From NCBI RefSeq assembly GCF_014639155.1, contig NZ_BMFT01000001.1:1984001-2048000 (forward strand): a stretch of 64,000 nucleotides of DNA, in the 5' to 3' direction. Both the position numbers and the translations under genes were made by a program. The notes beneath the pieces were generated by a model. That model was not told the origin of the DNA. It was given only the letters and a program-made list of their open reading frames with translations, and did not search any database. Origin of the DNA: Paenibacillus segetis (GTDB lineage: Bacteria > Bacillota > Bacilli > Paenibacillales > Paenibacillaceae). Every line of letters begins with the position of its first letter. Positions within the stretch are counted from its first letter, which is position 1. Of the stretch, positions 53,587 to 63,509 are shown piece by piece.

Positions 53587-55938
53587 TCAATCAGTGTTTG
53601 TGCCAAACAATAAATCTAGAATCTTCTCGTCCGCTTTACGATTGCTCCCTTTATAAGGATAACAGTGAATATGGATCGCTGGGTTAAAGTTGATTTCAAT
53701 AAAACTATAATTAGATTCCGTTGCTTCTACTTCAATATTATCAATCATCATATCCACACCGCATATCGTTGCACCCGCAGCTTTAGCGGCTTGAATGGCG
53801 AGGTTCTTATAGCTATCAGGAATCTCATCTGTAAAATCAATGCTATCTCCACCGGTACTAATATTCGAATTCTCCCGCAAGTATATAATCTCTCCAGACT
53901 GAGGTATATCACGCCAACTGTTGGAATGATTTTTTAGGAACATCTCTTCAGCTTCACCTAATTGAATTTGTTCAAGCGGCGTCTTATATCCACGACCTCT
54001 TAGCGGATCTTTATTCTTGTCACGAACTAGCTCCTCTATTGTGTGAACCCCATCTCCTACTACATTGGCAGGAACACGATGGAGAATCCCAACAACCTCA
54101 TCACCCATGACAAGGAAGCGATATTCTTTACCTGCTATGAACTCCTCTAGAAGAACAGTTCGATCATATTCAAAGGCGATTTGGAAAGCTTTTTGATAGT
54201 CTTCTTTAGAAAATTCACGATTAAAAATGGTGATTCCTAATCCGAAATTTGTTGATTTGGGTTTGATCACAATGGATTTGTCCAGGTATGATGGATATGT
54301 GGACATCGCTTCCTCAAGACTCTGAAATGCTTCTCCTTTTGGAACACGTATTCCGTGTTGCTGAAGGACTTTTTTCGTCACAATTTTATTCTCCATAATC
54401 AAAACCGTGCTATAGGAATCTAGTGATGTTTTCGTGGCTTGTTTTACATATTCGTTGCGGTCCCCTTTTGTCAGAAGCACAAAGTTTTCATCCCTATCCA
54501 GCATTTTAAACCTTATACCTCGTTTGACAGCAGCCTTTAAAAGTAACTGCGTTGATAATTCAAGATCCTCATATCCAACGAAGCGGTAACCGTTTTGGGC
54601 ACTTTCTTTGGCATACTGCTTTGCTTTATCCAAATGATAAGATAGAAAGGATGATTCTTGAATGTCAGACTTTACGATGGCAGCAAAGCTCAATTCGGAA
54701 TGAAGAATTTTTTCTTTTTCTTTATCTAAAATGTGTAAATACGCTTCTTTCTCCATAGGCATCAAGAGTGACACCATTTCCTGCATCTCTTCGATACAAA
54801 TCAATGCGGTCTTCTCCATCGTTGCGCCATCATCGTCATGATCATGAAGACAACCCTTTATACCTTCCATGATCAATTGATCATGATTCAAGTCTGCCAG
54901 CTTTTGATCCTCTACACTAAAGGGCTCATCTTTCTTAAGCAGCATAAATACGATAAACAAGTGAATGAATTGCATCGTCTCTTTGCTAATTCCAATTTTA
55001 AATAGTGGATTCAAATCGATAAACCGAAGCTCTAAATATGCAACTCCAACATGTACAAGCTCCTGTAATGGATGTTCACCTTTCACTGTCTTCACTCTAA
55101 CCGGACTGTAAAATTCCTTGACACTTAGAAGTTGCTGGGCATGAATCAACTCAGTCAAGTCATGAACATATTCATCCATCGAATTATAGGATACATATAG
55201 AGGTTTTTCATTCCGATAACCACATTCACTATTACGAAGTGAATTCATATTAGGGAAATGAACGCTATTGGGGTCAAGCGGCTCTCCTTTTGCGACGCAT
55301 CTTTCAATATAGGTCTTATCAAATACAGGACTTGCTCCTGTTAAATAGATAAGAAGCCAACGATATCTCAATAAATTGCGTGCTACTTTAAAATAAATAG
55401 CATTTTTAAATTCCTTGTACTCTTTATATTCTTTGTGCCCAATATCTGTTTCATATAATTGTCTTAGAAATCTTTCGTCAAAAGAGAAGTTATAATGGAT
55501 TCCGCTCAGTAACTGTCTTTTGCGACCATATTTGTCTGCCAGTTCAGCCCTATAGTTGTCCTCAATGGGGTCATTCATTTGCGCGATTGGTATTTCATGA
55601 TCTTCAGGTAGTTGAGGTGGATTGCTGCTCGGCCATAGGAATTCACCATCCAGTTCCATTGACACAATGTCTTGCAAAGCTTCCATGAAACGATAGGTCT
55701 CATCGATTGAATCGAAAGACGGAGTGATCATTTCAATTTGACTTTCTGAGAAATCGGTTTGGATATAAGGGTTATCCAGTTTATTACCGAAAGCTTTAGG
55801 ATGTGGTGTTATTGCCAATCTCCCGTCACGATCAACTCTAACATTTTCTTTTTCTAGACCAAATTGCCCTTTCATGAGTTCTTTACTTAATTTATGATCG
55901 ATTAATTGCTGTATCCATTTATGATTCAACGAAGGCAT
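53587..55938 (-). CDS. gshF: Bifunctional glutathione synthetase GshAB
   Basis: 783-residue fusion. The N-terminal glutamate-cysteine ligase part (about 1-480) starts with the ligand loop GQFGLEKENVRVD and contains QTDFSESQIEMITP. The C-terminal ATP-grasp part (about 500-783) has VIKPKSTNFGLGI, EEFIAGKEYRFLV and the metal site FIEINFNPAIHIH. It makes glutathione from Glu, Cys and Gly in one protein. This gene is patchy in Bacillota, where bacillithiol is the usual thiol, and often spreads by transfer. Confidence 0.94.
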   Translation of the reverse strand: MPSLNHKWIQQLIDHKLSKELMKGQFGLEKENVRVDRDGRLAITPHPKAFGNKLDNPYIQTDFSESQIEMITPSFDSIDETYRFMEALQDIVSMELDGEFLWPSSNPPQLPEDHEIPIAQMNDPIEDNYRAELADKYGRKRQLLSGIHYNFSFDERFLRQLYETDIGHKEYKEYKEFKNAIYFKVARNLLRYRWLLIYLTGASPVFDKTYIERCVAKGEPLDPNSVHFPNMNSLRNSECGYRNEKPLYVSYNSMDEYVHDLTELIHAQQLLSVKEFYSPVRVKTVKGEHPLQELVHVGVAYLELRFIDLNPLFKIGISKETMQFIHLFIVFMLLKKDEPFSVEDQKLADLNHDQLIMEGIKGCLHDHDDDGATMEKTALICIEEMQEMVSLLMPMEKEAYLHILDKEKEKILHSELSFAAIVKSDIQESSFLSYHLDKAKQYAKESAQNGYRFVGYEDLELSTQLLLKAAVKRGIRFKMLDRDENFVLLTKGDRNEYVKQATKTSLDSYSTVLIMENKIVTKKVLQQHGIRVPKGEAFQSLEEAMSTYPSYLDKSIVIKPKSTNFGLGITIFNREFSKEDYQKAFQIAFEYDRTVLLEEFIAGKEYRFLVMGDEVVGILHRVPANVVGDGVHTIEELVRDKNKDPLRGRGYKTPLEQIQLGEAEEMFLKNHSNSWRDIPQSGEIIYLRENSNISTGGDSIDFTDEIPDSYKNLAIQAAKAAGATICGVDMMIDNIEVEATESNYSFIEINFNPAIHIHCYPYKGSNRKADEKILDLLFGTNTD

Positions 55939-55957
55939 TTTAACTACCGTCCTTTGA

Positions 55958-57301
55958 TTAAATATGAATTTGCGATAGGTTTATTCTACGTAAAGTTACC
56001 CTAAACCATAAGACTAGAATAACTCCCTTGAAAATACTAGTCAGCGCTATGGACATCCACACACCGTTTAACCCGTAAGGACCCGATAATAGTATGGCCA
56101 GTGGTATCCTTAATGCTGTTAACAAAATGCTGAATATCGGAGGGATATGGGTTTTACCAATACCATTAAAAGCCCCCACTGTCATCAGTTCCATACACAT
56201 GAACAATTGCGAATAACCAATGATACGCATATAATTGGCACCTAACTCTAGACTGGTCTGATCGGAAAGAAACAGTGAGAAGAGTTGTGCCGGGAATATA
56301 ATAAACACTAGAGAAATGATGATACCAAAGATTGTTGTCAACATTAGAGCTTTGCGATAACCTTGCTTAATACGATCTAATCGGCGAGCTCCATAATTCT
56401 GGCCAAAGAAAGCGGCAATCGCTCCTTGAAGACCTCCAATAGTCATATAGGAGATAGATTCAATTTGAATTCCCACTTTTTGCACTGCAATCGCATCAGA
56501 ACCAAATCGGACAATGATTTTAGCAATGATAATGGAGATGATTGTAAATGTAACTCGTTGAATCGTTATCGGTAGACCAATTCGGATGACTTCTTTCATT
56601 TGACGACGATCCCAACCGGTACGAGGAGAGATCAACTCCATGTTTCTTGTTTTGATAATAAATAAACTTGTCACTACGATATTAGCCGTTAATGTTGCAA
56701 TGGCTGCCCCTGCCACTCCCCAACCAGCAAAACTACCGAACCCAAAGATGAAGAGTGGATCAAGGACGATATTCAACACTAGTCCAATCGTAAAGATCTG
56801 AAACGGTTGCTTACTATTACCCATGGAATTTAAGATCGTAGCATATAAGGTGTTGAGAATTGAAAATACAGTTCCGATGGTCGATATCAATAGAAATTGC
56901 TTCGCCATCCCTGCTACTTCCGGACTGCTAAGATCAAAGAATCCAATGAGCTGATTATTAGTGAACATGATGAAGATCATATAGATAAGTCCCATTAAGA
57001 TAGACATGATAAACCCGTTCTTTATATACGTTTTAGCTTTATCATCTTGACCGGAACCCATACTTTGAGAAACTTTGATTCCTGTACCGATTGTGATCAT
57101 GGTGGCTAGAGCGATTGCTAAATTAATGAAAAAGCTTGCAGTGCCAATCGCTGCAACGGGGCCACTTCCTAATCTCCCAACCCAAATCATATCGACAAGA
57201 CCATAGGTCGTGGAGATGAAGTTCGTTGCAATAATGGGAATCGTTAATTTCATTAGGGTGCTCATAATAGAGCCTTGAGTCAAATCATTTGTGCCTTTCA
57301 T
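55958..57301 (-). CDS. MATE-family efflux transporter
   Basis: 447-residue, twelve-helix MATE transporter. N half begins GSIMSTLMKLTIPIIATNF; the second half mirrors it from about residue 235 (IGLPITIQRVTF). It belongs to the same family as the protein at 27258-28616 but is not a recent duplicate. It lies 19 bp upstream of gshF on the same strand and may be co-transcribed. The substrate is unknown. Confidence 0.92.
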   Translation of the reverse strand: MKGTNDLTQGSIMSTLMKLTIPIIATNFISTTYGLVDMIWVGRLGSGPVAAIGTASFFINLAIALATMITIGTGIKVSQSMGSGQDDKAKTYIKNGFIMSILMGLIYMIFIMFTNNQLIGFFDLSSPEVAGMAKQFLLISTIGTVFSILNTLYATILNSMGNSKQPFQIFTIGLVLNIVLDPLFIFGFGSFAGWGVAGAAIATLTANIVVTSLFIIKTRNMELISPRTGWDRRQMKEVIRIGLPITIQRVTFTIISIIIAKIIVRFGSDAIAVQKVGIQIESISYMTIGGLQGAIAAFFGQNYGARRLDRIKQGYRKALMLTTIFGIIISLVFIIFPAQLFSLFLSDQTSLELGANYMRIIGYSQLFMCMELMTVGAFNGIGKTHIPPIFSILLTALRIPLAILLSGPYGLNGVWMSIALTSIFKGVILVLWFRVTLRRINLSQIHI

Positions 57302-57365
57302 GTCAAGTTGTACTCCTTCATAACCTCATTTAAAAACCGACCACAAGGGTCGGTTACTGCATGGA

Positions 57366-57788
57366 TTATTTCCCTTCAGTTAAGAATTGTTCAATTCTTA
57401 CCTTAATGGCATCTCGGACATTACGAAATTGATCCATAATTTCTTCTTCTGTGCCTGTAGCTTTCGCTGGATCATCAAATCCCCAATGCCATTTAATTAC
57501 CTTCTCGTTCGATATGACCGGACAATGATCGTCTGCATGACCACAAAGTGTAATAATGTAATCTGCTCTGTTTAAGATGTTAGAATCAATAACATCGGAG
57601 GTATGATGGGTAATATCTATACCTGCTTCTTGCATTACAAGAATGGCCCTAGGATTTAGTCCATGAGATTCTAAGCCAGCACTTTTCACTTCATATCGGT
57701 CTCCACCGAGCATTTGCAAAAACCCATCCGCAATCTGACTTCGACATGAGTTTCCTGTGCAAAGAAAATAAACTAGTGGTTTGTTCAT
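57366..57788 (-). CDS. arsC: Arsenate reductase, thioredoxin-coupled
   Basis: 140-residue low-molecular-weight-phosphatase fold. Active site CTGNSCRSQ with nucleophile C10 and C15; the redox pair lies in [10 protein letters not shown] (near 82 and 89). Reduces arsenate to arsenite for export by the neighbouring Acr3. Third gene of the ars operon; 24 bp after acr3. Confidence 0.95.
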   Translation of the reverse strand: MNKPLVYFLCTGNSCRSQIADGFLQMLGGDRYEVKSAGLESHGLNPRAILVMQEAGIDITHHTSDVIDSNILNRADYIITLCGHADDHCPVISNEKVIKWHWGFDDPAKATGTEEEIMDQFRNVRDAIKVRIEQFLTEGK

Positions 57789-57812
57789 TATTATCTCTCC
57801 CTTTTATTTACT

Positions 57813-58862
57813 TCATGATGGTTTGAAATACTTTCGTTGGATCCAAAGTGATACATTTACAAGACCAATTAATACTGGGACTTCAACTAACGGACCAATA
57901 ACGGCAGCAAAGGCAACTCCTGATTCCAATCCAAATACACCGATAGCTACTGCAATCGCTAATTCAAAATTGTTACTAGCAGCTGTAAATGATAATGAGG
58001 TTGCCACAGGATAAGATGTTCCAGATCTTTTAGACAAGAAAAAAGAAAGAACGAACATCAACACAAAATAGATCACCATCGGAATTGCAATTCGCACGAC
58101 ATCCAGTGGAAGTTGAACGATTAATTCTGCTTTTAGCGTAAACATCAACACAATCGTGAAAAGTAAAGCTATTAAAGCTAATGGGCTGATTCTTGGAATA
58201 AAAACTTGCTGATACCAACCTTCTCCTTTGAGCTTAATCCCAATTACACGTGTTAATAAGCCGGCAGCAAAGGGTATACCCAGATAAATGAGCACACTCT
58301 CCGCAATTTGTCCCATGGAAATGTCCACTACCGTTCCGCTTGCACCAAACCATCCAGGTAATACGGTGATGAACACATAAGTAAATACAGAGTAGAACAA
58401 TATCTGAAATATGGAGTTGAAAGCGACAAGACCAGCAGTGTATTCTGGGTCTCCTTTCGCTAAATCACTCCAAACGAGTACCATTGCGATACACCTTGCA
58501 AGTCCGATCATGATCAATCCGATCATATATTCTGGCATATCACTTAGAAAAAGAATGGCTAATAAAAACATAAGTATCGGCCCAATGATCCAGTTTTGCA
58601 CCAGGGACAATAATAGAACTTTCCAATCTTTAAACACTCGTCCAAGTTTCTCATACTTCACTTTTGCAAGCGGTGGATACATCATGATAATTAGGCCTAT
58701 GGCGATGGGGATTGAAGTTGTTCCGACCTGCATACTTGATAATTCATCTGAGAAATTGGGGACGATGTATCCAAGGCCGATTCCGATAGCCATCGCTCCA
58801 AAAATCCAAAACGTGAGATAACGGTCCAAAAAGGATAATCTCTTTGGCTTTCCTTGATTCAT
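57813..58862 (-). CDS. acr3: Arsenite efflux permease Acr3
   Basis: 349-residue, ten-helix Acr3-type arsenite/H+ antiporter of the BART superfamily. Conserved [19 protein letters not shown] carries the essential cysteine in helix 4, and [21 protein letters not shown] is the second hallmark. Called ArsB in some Bacillus genomes. Second gene of the operon, 15 bp after arsR. Confidence 0.95.
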   Translation of the reverse strand: MNQGKPKRLSFLDRYLTFWIFGAMAIGIGLGYIVPNFSDELSSMQVGTTSIPIAIGLIIMMYPPLAKVKYEKLGRVFKDWKVLLLSLVQNWIIGPILMFLLAILFLSDMPEYMIGLIMIGLARCIAMVLVWSDLAKGDPEYTAGLVAFNSIFQILFYSVFTYVFITVLPGWFGASGTVVDISMGQIAESVLIYLGIPFAAGLLTRVIGIKLKGEGWYQQVFIPRISPLALIALLFTIVLMFTLKAELIVQLPLDVVRIAIPMVIYFVLMFVLSFFLSKRSGTSYPVATSLSFTAASNNFELAIAVAIGVFGLESGVAFAAVIGPLVEVPVLIGLVNVSLWIQRKYFKPS

Positions 58863-58877
58863 ATGTAGTTCCCCTCC

Positions 58878-59198
58878 TTACTCACATACTTTTGCGTTTA
58901 TCATCAATTGCACCTCTTCAGATAACTTAGGTAAATATTGAAGCACATCATGTAAGTGTGGTTTATCCTCAATATGGAGTGAATAATAAATCCATTGTCC
59001 TCTACGCTCTTCTCGAACTAAACCCGCATCCTTTAGTTTACGAAGATGTTGGCTCATATTGGGTTGGGTAGTCTCAAGCAACTCCACCAGATGGCAGACA
59101 CACATTTCTTGCTGATATAGAATAGACACGATTTTCAGTCGAGTTTTATCTCCTAGTAACTTAAACTGCTCCGCCATTTCTTCTATAGTAATCGTCAC
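58878..59198 (-). CDS. arsR: Arsenical resistance repressor ArsR
   Basis: 106-residue winged-helix repressor. The metalloid-binding motif is CVCHLVELL and the recognition helix TTQPNMSQHLRKL. The start is a GTG at 59198 following AAAGGAGTGA; an ATG at 59231 lies inside the operator and is rejected. Represses its own operon and releases on arsenite. Confidence 0.93.
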   Translation of the reverse strand: MTITIEEMAEQFKLLGDKTRLKIVSILYQQEMCVCHLVELLETTQPNMSQHLRKLKDAGLVREERRGQWIYYSLHIEDKPHLHDVLQYLPKLSEEVQLMINAKVCE

Positions 59199-59229
59199 CT
59201 TGTACTCACTCCTTTCTAATTTCAGATTC

Positions 59230-59258
59230 ATTATATAACTACATGCTTATATAATCAA
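59230..59258 (-). promoter_or_regulatory. ars promoter with ArsR operator
   Basis: TTGATT (59253-59258), 17 bp, TATAAT (59230-59235) on the minus strand. A perfect inverted repeat ATTATATAA-N8-TTATATAAT (59230-59255) covers the whole promoter. Confidence 0.85.
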
Positions 59259-59415
59259 CTATTTATATGTTAATTTAATGAGCTGGTCATGTCTACGAAA
59301 TCAAATGTACACCAAGTGGGAGATTTTAGGTGGATTTGTTCATGGGCAAATGGTAGATTGATCTAAGGATAATACTTTTATACTCATATTATTTATATTT
59401 GAGGAGAGTGTCTGC

Positions 59416-60222
59416 ATGGACAATAATTCTGTTAATAGAACAAACATTATGGGCGCTGGCGAGGTTGGCTGCGCCATCTCGGTCGATATGGACAGGGATT
59501 CTATTCATAATACAAACAAAACCTTATGGGATACAAAAGGAAATGAAATCATAGGAACAACCGCGCTTCCTTTCTATGGATCATTTGTCTCAGAAGAAAA
59601 ATGCCAACTTTTTGGCGATGTTTCAGGGAAAAAGATGCTAGAGATAGGCTGTGGAAGTGGTCAATCTTTGCAATATCAGGGAGAACACAAGGCATCAGAA
59701 CTATGGGGTATGGATATATCAGAAAACCAACTCGAAAAAACAAGGGAATATTTGACGACATGCGGTCTTTCAGCAAAATTAATCTGTTCTCCCATGGAAG
59801 AGGAATGTGGTATACCCGAGGATTATTTTGACTTTGTTTATTCGATTTATGCCATAGGCTGGACCACCGACCTTGAGGGTACTTTTTGCCGAATTGCTTC
59901 TTATCTAAAAAAAGACGGCGTATTTATTTTCAGTTGGTCTCACCCTATACATAAATGTGTTGTTGCAGAAAATGATATGCTTGTTTTTAAAAAATGTTAT
60001 TTCGATGAATCTTGGTATTCGGTAAGTCTTGACGAAAGTACGCTAACATTATCAGACCGTAAACTATCAACCTATGTGAATGCGCTCTCAAAAGCTGGGT
60101 TTGTCATTGAACAAATGATTGAGGAATCTGATGATGAAATTATGCAATCCCGGGATGATAACTTTTCAAAAAAAGCAAAGATGCTTCCTGTAACTTTTAT
60201 AATCAAAGCAAGAAAACTATAG
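59416..60222 (+). CDS. Class I SAM-dependent methyltransferase
   Basis: 268-residue Rossmann methyltransferase. Motif I MLEIGCGSGQSLQY near 75-88, motif II LWGMDISENQL, post-motif DFVYSIYAIGWTTD, and a UbiE/Methyltransf_11 type C-terminal half. The substrate is unknown. The N-terminal 60 residues lie outside the core fold. Monocistronic; GGAGAG lies upstream of the ATG. Confidence 0.88.
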   Translation: MDNNSVNRTNIMGAGEVGCAISVDMDRDSIHNTNKTLWDTKGNEIIGTTALPFYGSFVSEEKCQLFGDVSGKKMLEIGCGSGQSLQYQGEHKASELWGMDISENQLEKTREYLTTCGLSAKLICSPMEEECGIPEDYFDFVYSIYAIGWTTDLEGTFCRIASYLKKDGVFIFSWSHPIHKCVVAENDMLVFKKCYFDESWYSVSLDESTLTLSDRKLSTYVNALSKAGFVIEQMIEESDDEIMQSRDDNFSKKAKMLPVTFIIKARKL

Positions 60223-60266
60223 TATCCAATCAGCGGTTCCTCAGTTATAAAACAAGTGATCCCAAC

Positions 60267-60291
60267 AAAAAGACCGCGTATCTACGTGGTC
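60267..60291 (-). terminator. Terminator-like stem
   Basis: GACCGCGTA and TACGTGGTC around TC with TTTTT on the minus strand. It may end the GH38-like transcript 320 bp upstream, or belong to a lost gene. Confidence 0.55.
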
Positions 60292-60348
60292 AAGCCCCAA
60301 TATTGTAGACAATGACAAAAGCCCTATAAACTGAACTATTTAATGACA

Positions 60349-60385
60349 AAGCGGCATACCAAGAAAAAATTCTGGTCTGCCGCTT
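60349..60385. repeat. Inverted repeat in the gap before the GH38-like gene
   Basis: AAGCGGCATACC and GGTCTGCCGCTT (one mismatch) around 13 bases, without a T run. It could be a mobile-element scar. The rest of 60223-60610 holds no gene I can support. Confidence 0.4.
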
Positions 60386-60610
60386 CAATGATTCCACTAT
60401 CGTTCCCGTTAGAGTAACGACCTAGCCTGAGAATACTTTATCAAACACATCTTGAAGGAATATCGCTTAAACGGTCTAAATGTACCTAAAAAATAGTCTA
60501 GATAAGAGAATAAACTGTTTTTTTTGATGAAGAGGCATCGGCGTATGCCCATTTCCAGTGTAATAATCGTTTACCCTGTGAACAGAGTGAATTATGTTCG
60601 CAGGAAATTT

Positions 60611-62617
60611 TTATCCCAACACTAACTCAAAACGAGCGAAAATATCTTCTTCATACCACATCGTAAAATTAGTTCCCCATGTTGTATTCAATAGTGTAAA
60701 CGTAAATTTATTGTTGTCTTGATGGTATTTGTTGTTATAACTTAGATTGTTATTTGTTCCGATTCCCAATAGAGGGGCATCAATAGGTTTAATATTGATT
60801 TTTTTATCGCTACCATCGTAAATTAACTCTTCAATCATGTGTTGCAACTTGTTCCCGTGACCTACCACTTCAAAAGGTGAAATAACGGTATCAATTTTAC
60901 GAATCTTAGTTAAGTATGGCGAATTTAAACGTGGTGTAATGTCAAAAGAATAAATTTCTGGATAACGAATTGCATCTTTATCCTTTAATAAAAGTGCAAT
61001 TTCAACTTTATCTCCAAATTGATATTTAACCTTTACAACTCTTGGAGCACCATACTCCTCCACAGCTCTTTGGCTATACTTTAAAGTTACAATAATCGAA
61101 TCATTTTCCTTAACTAATTTCACAACATGTGGTGTAAAATTTTCATTCAATTGAATGCGTTTTTGAATTTCCATTCCTGGCTTTAAGAAGTCAATTGCCC
61201 ACCAATTATGTTGTAATTCACGCAAATAGTTGTAACGTAGGTTATCATAGTCGTTTTGCCCAGCAATTGTATAGCTCAGAACCCCGAGTTTGTTGTCCTG
61301 ATCAAAGTAAAGTGTTCCATCCTTTTCTAAGTGGTTAATTGAACCATCGCTAGTAAACATAACTTGATACCCGTTTACCGAAATCAATTCTTCCAAACCA
61401 CATTCAATACCTTGGTTTTCAAAGATATGATATGGAACTTCGATAAGTTTTTTAATGTTATTTTGATCTTTAGGCTCCAAACAAGCTATTGCACGATCAA
61501 CGTTCTTGCGTTGTTCTTTCCATGAAGACTCATAAAATTTGTACGAACGATCAGTCCACTCATTATAAGTGAATTGCATTTCGCCAACAGTTGCATCTTT
61601 AACAATTCCATAAGCGTAGGTTAAATCAAGATCGGTAATTTGGTCTAAACTACGCGCTCGCTCAAAGTCTTTCTTTTCATAATTCATATAGTCACTAAAA
61701 TAGCGTTTGATATCCATTCCCCAAGTATGCTCTGGAACTAACATCGCATAGAAATTAGCATCATCATTTTCTATTTTGTTATCAAGCATGTAATTAGTTA
61801 AAATCCGATAATCACGAATGATTTTCGGATCAGACATCATTCCGTGAATCCAAGTGTCCCCAATCTCCTCTGTAATAACTGGCAGTTGGTCACGTACTTC
61901 CCAAATTTCATTAGCAAACTGATCCATTGAAGTCATTTCAAGCTCATAGTCTGGATACTCATTCGCCATTTTTGACAAAAAGACGTTAATTTTCTCTTTT
62001 GTTCCTGGACCACTATTATCATGAGTATGCATAAACGCCAGCTTGTTATCCATGCAATCAATTCCGATTACGCCACCATAGTCGTCTGAATAAGAGACAA
62101 TGATCTCACTTTCGCCATTCTTCCATAGAAATGTATCTGGAACTTCTGGAATTGAGCTCGAGCCATTTACACCAATGTGTAGGAATTTAATTCCTTGACG
62201 ATATAACTCATCAACAATCCCGATCGTATGTCCTGGGACGTCAGTCATCTTTGCGCTTGTTGTTTTGTATCCATAACGAGCATCTAACTTCTTTGAGATT
62301 GAAGTCATGTAATGTAAAGTTTGAGGTGTCATAGTTTCAGATTCAAACGTACACGGGATTGCGTGCCAGCGAATGTAACCTTTCTTTATGGCGTCGTCTA
62401 GCTTTTTACAAGCTTCTTCATCCATGTTTTTGAAGTAATATTCAATAATAAAGCTACCTGTTGTCCAAACAAAGTCTTTGCCCTCTTTTCTTAAGTCTTC
62501 AGCTAAAGTGATTGCGTTTTGAATGTAATCATGGCAATACTTGTGCAAGACATTTTCTGCTAAATCGGTAAAACCAATGTCAAAATGAGTTTTGTTTACC
62601 ACATAGATTTTTTTCAT
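60611..62617 (-). CDS. GH38-like glycoside hydrolase (DUF5054)
   Basis: 668-residue protein with an alpha-mannosidase-like N-terminal domain. The metal site typical of GH38 is recognisable as NKTHFDIGFTDL near residue 5, and MTDVPGHTIGI and FMHTHDNSG look like further metal or active-site loops. The C-terminal half is beta-rich. It has no signal peptide. Codons are visibly more AT-rich than those of the neighbours, and a broken transposase lies upstream, suggesting transfer. The ATG at 62617 is preferred since the protein family begins there; the ribosome site is weak. Confidence 0.78.
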   Translation of the reverse strand: MKKIYVVNKTHFDIGFTDLAENVLHKYCHDYIQNAITLAEDLRKEGKDFVWTTGSFIIEYYFKNMDEEACKKLDDAIKKGYIRWHAIPCTFESETMTPQTLHYMTSISKKLDARYGYKTTSAKMTDVPGHTIGIVDELYRQGIKFLHIGVNGSSSIPEVPDTFLWKNGESEIIVSYSDDYGGVIGIDCMDNKLAFMHTHDNSGPGTKEKINVFLSKMANEYPDYELEMTSMDQFANEIWEVRDQLPVITEEIGDTWIHGMMSDPKIIRDYRILTNYMLDNKIENDDANFYAMLVPEHTWGMDIKRYFSDYMNYEKKDFERARSLDQITDLDLTYAYGIVKDATVGEMQFTYNEWTDRSYKFYESSWKEQRKNVDRAIACLEPKDQNNIKKLIEVPYHIFENQGIECGLEELISVNGYQVMFTSDGSINHLEKDGTLYFDQDNKLGVLSYTIAGQNDYDNLRYNYLRELQHNWWAIDFLKPGMEIQKRIQLNENFTPHVVKLVKENDSIIVTLKYSQRAVEEYGAPRVVKVKYQFGDKVEIALLLKDKDAIRYPEIYSFDITPRLNSPYLTKIRKIDTVISPFEVVGHGNKLQHMIEELIYDGSDKKINIKPIDAPLLGIGTNNNLSYNNKYHQDNNKFTFTLLNTTWGTNFTMWYEEDIFARFELVLG

Positions 62618-62999
62618 TTCTATAATCACGCCTTTCTTAGTCATAATACGTCGTGAAATAATTGCTTTCAGGATTTTACTCCACTTTTGTTTTTACAAGA
62701 TTCGGCCATTCCAATTCGGACTCTGAATCATGATCTCTCATAAAACACCTCTTAATAATTAATTATTGGTATTTCACTTAACATCTCTCCGCATATTGTG
62801 GGGTATTCGAATTAATAATAGCTCATTCCATACGTCAAGTATTTATTATATACAGACACATCTTTATAAAATCCGGACATTTTAATGTGTCTACCACCTC
62901 TTTCATACGATAAAATCTGATATAACCAAATCAATCGCGAAAAAGTCATTAATACACTAATTGAATTGTTTAATTAAACTGCCTGTTAGCTTAATGAAG

Positions 63000-63439
63000 T
63001 TCAGTTCACGATTCAAGAGGTTTGGAGAAACTCTGCTATCTGATTGCGCGGCTTGATAATTATTGAAGTAGGGACGTTTAGCGCGAATGATAGATCTAAT
63101 ACCCATTTCTTGCTTTGCATCAGACGTAATACTTTCTTATGGTTCACCTTATCATCGTACTGTCGTTCTAACTCACCTTGGATTCTCCTTTAGCCTTGCT
63201 TCCTAAACTTATACACCCATTTACGAACTCTATCTTTATCTTGTATTCCATACTTCTCAGTAATTTGCCTGTACGTCCATTTATCCTCCTCATGTAAACG
63301 TACGGCCTCCTTCTTTACTTCCTATGTATATGATTTATTGGGTGCTCTCTTTTTCTCAAAAAAAATACACCCCTTAAGTATCATCGGTTTCCCATATGGA
63401 TTGGGTTTTTCCAATGTCTACTATAAGGGGTGCACATCA
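63000..63439 (-). mobile_element. Degraded IS3-family element (IS150 group)
   Basis: The left end TGATGTGCACCCCTTATAGT (minus strand from 63439) is typical of IS150-like terminal repeats. Next comes an OrfA remnant (KKEAVRLHEEDKWTYRQIT, RVRKWVYKFRKQG) with an internal TAG, and then a frameshifted OrfB start (RAKRPYFNNYQAAQSD). The transposase is then cut off, with no right end seen. Non-functional relic. The stretch 62618-63000 shows no gene. Confidence 0.8.
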
Positions 63440-63509
63440 ACGCGGTCCCAATGTTTATATGTTCTTGTCCTTAACTTGTGCATTTGAATTAAAGTAATAA
63501 ACGCACTAA

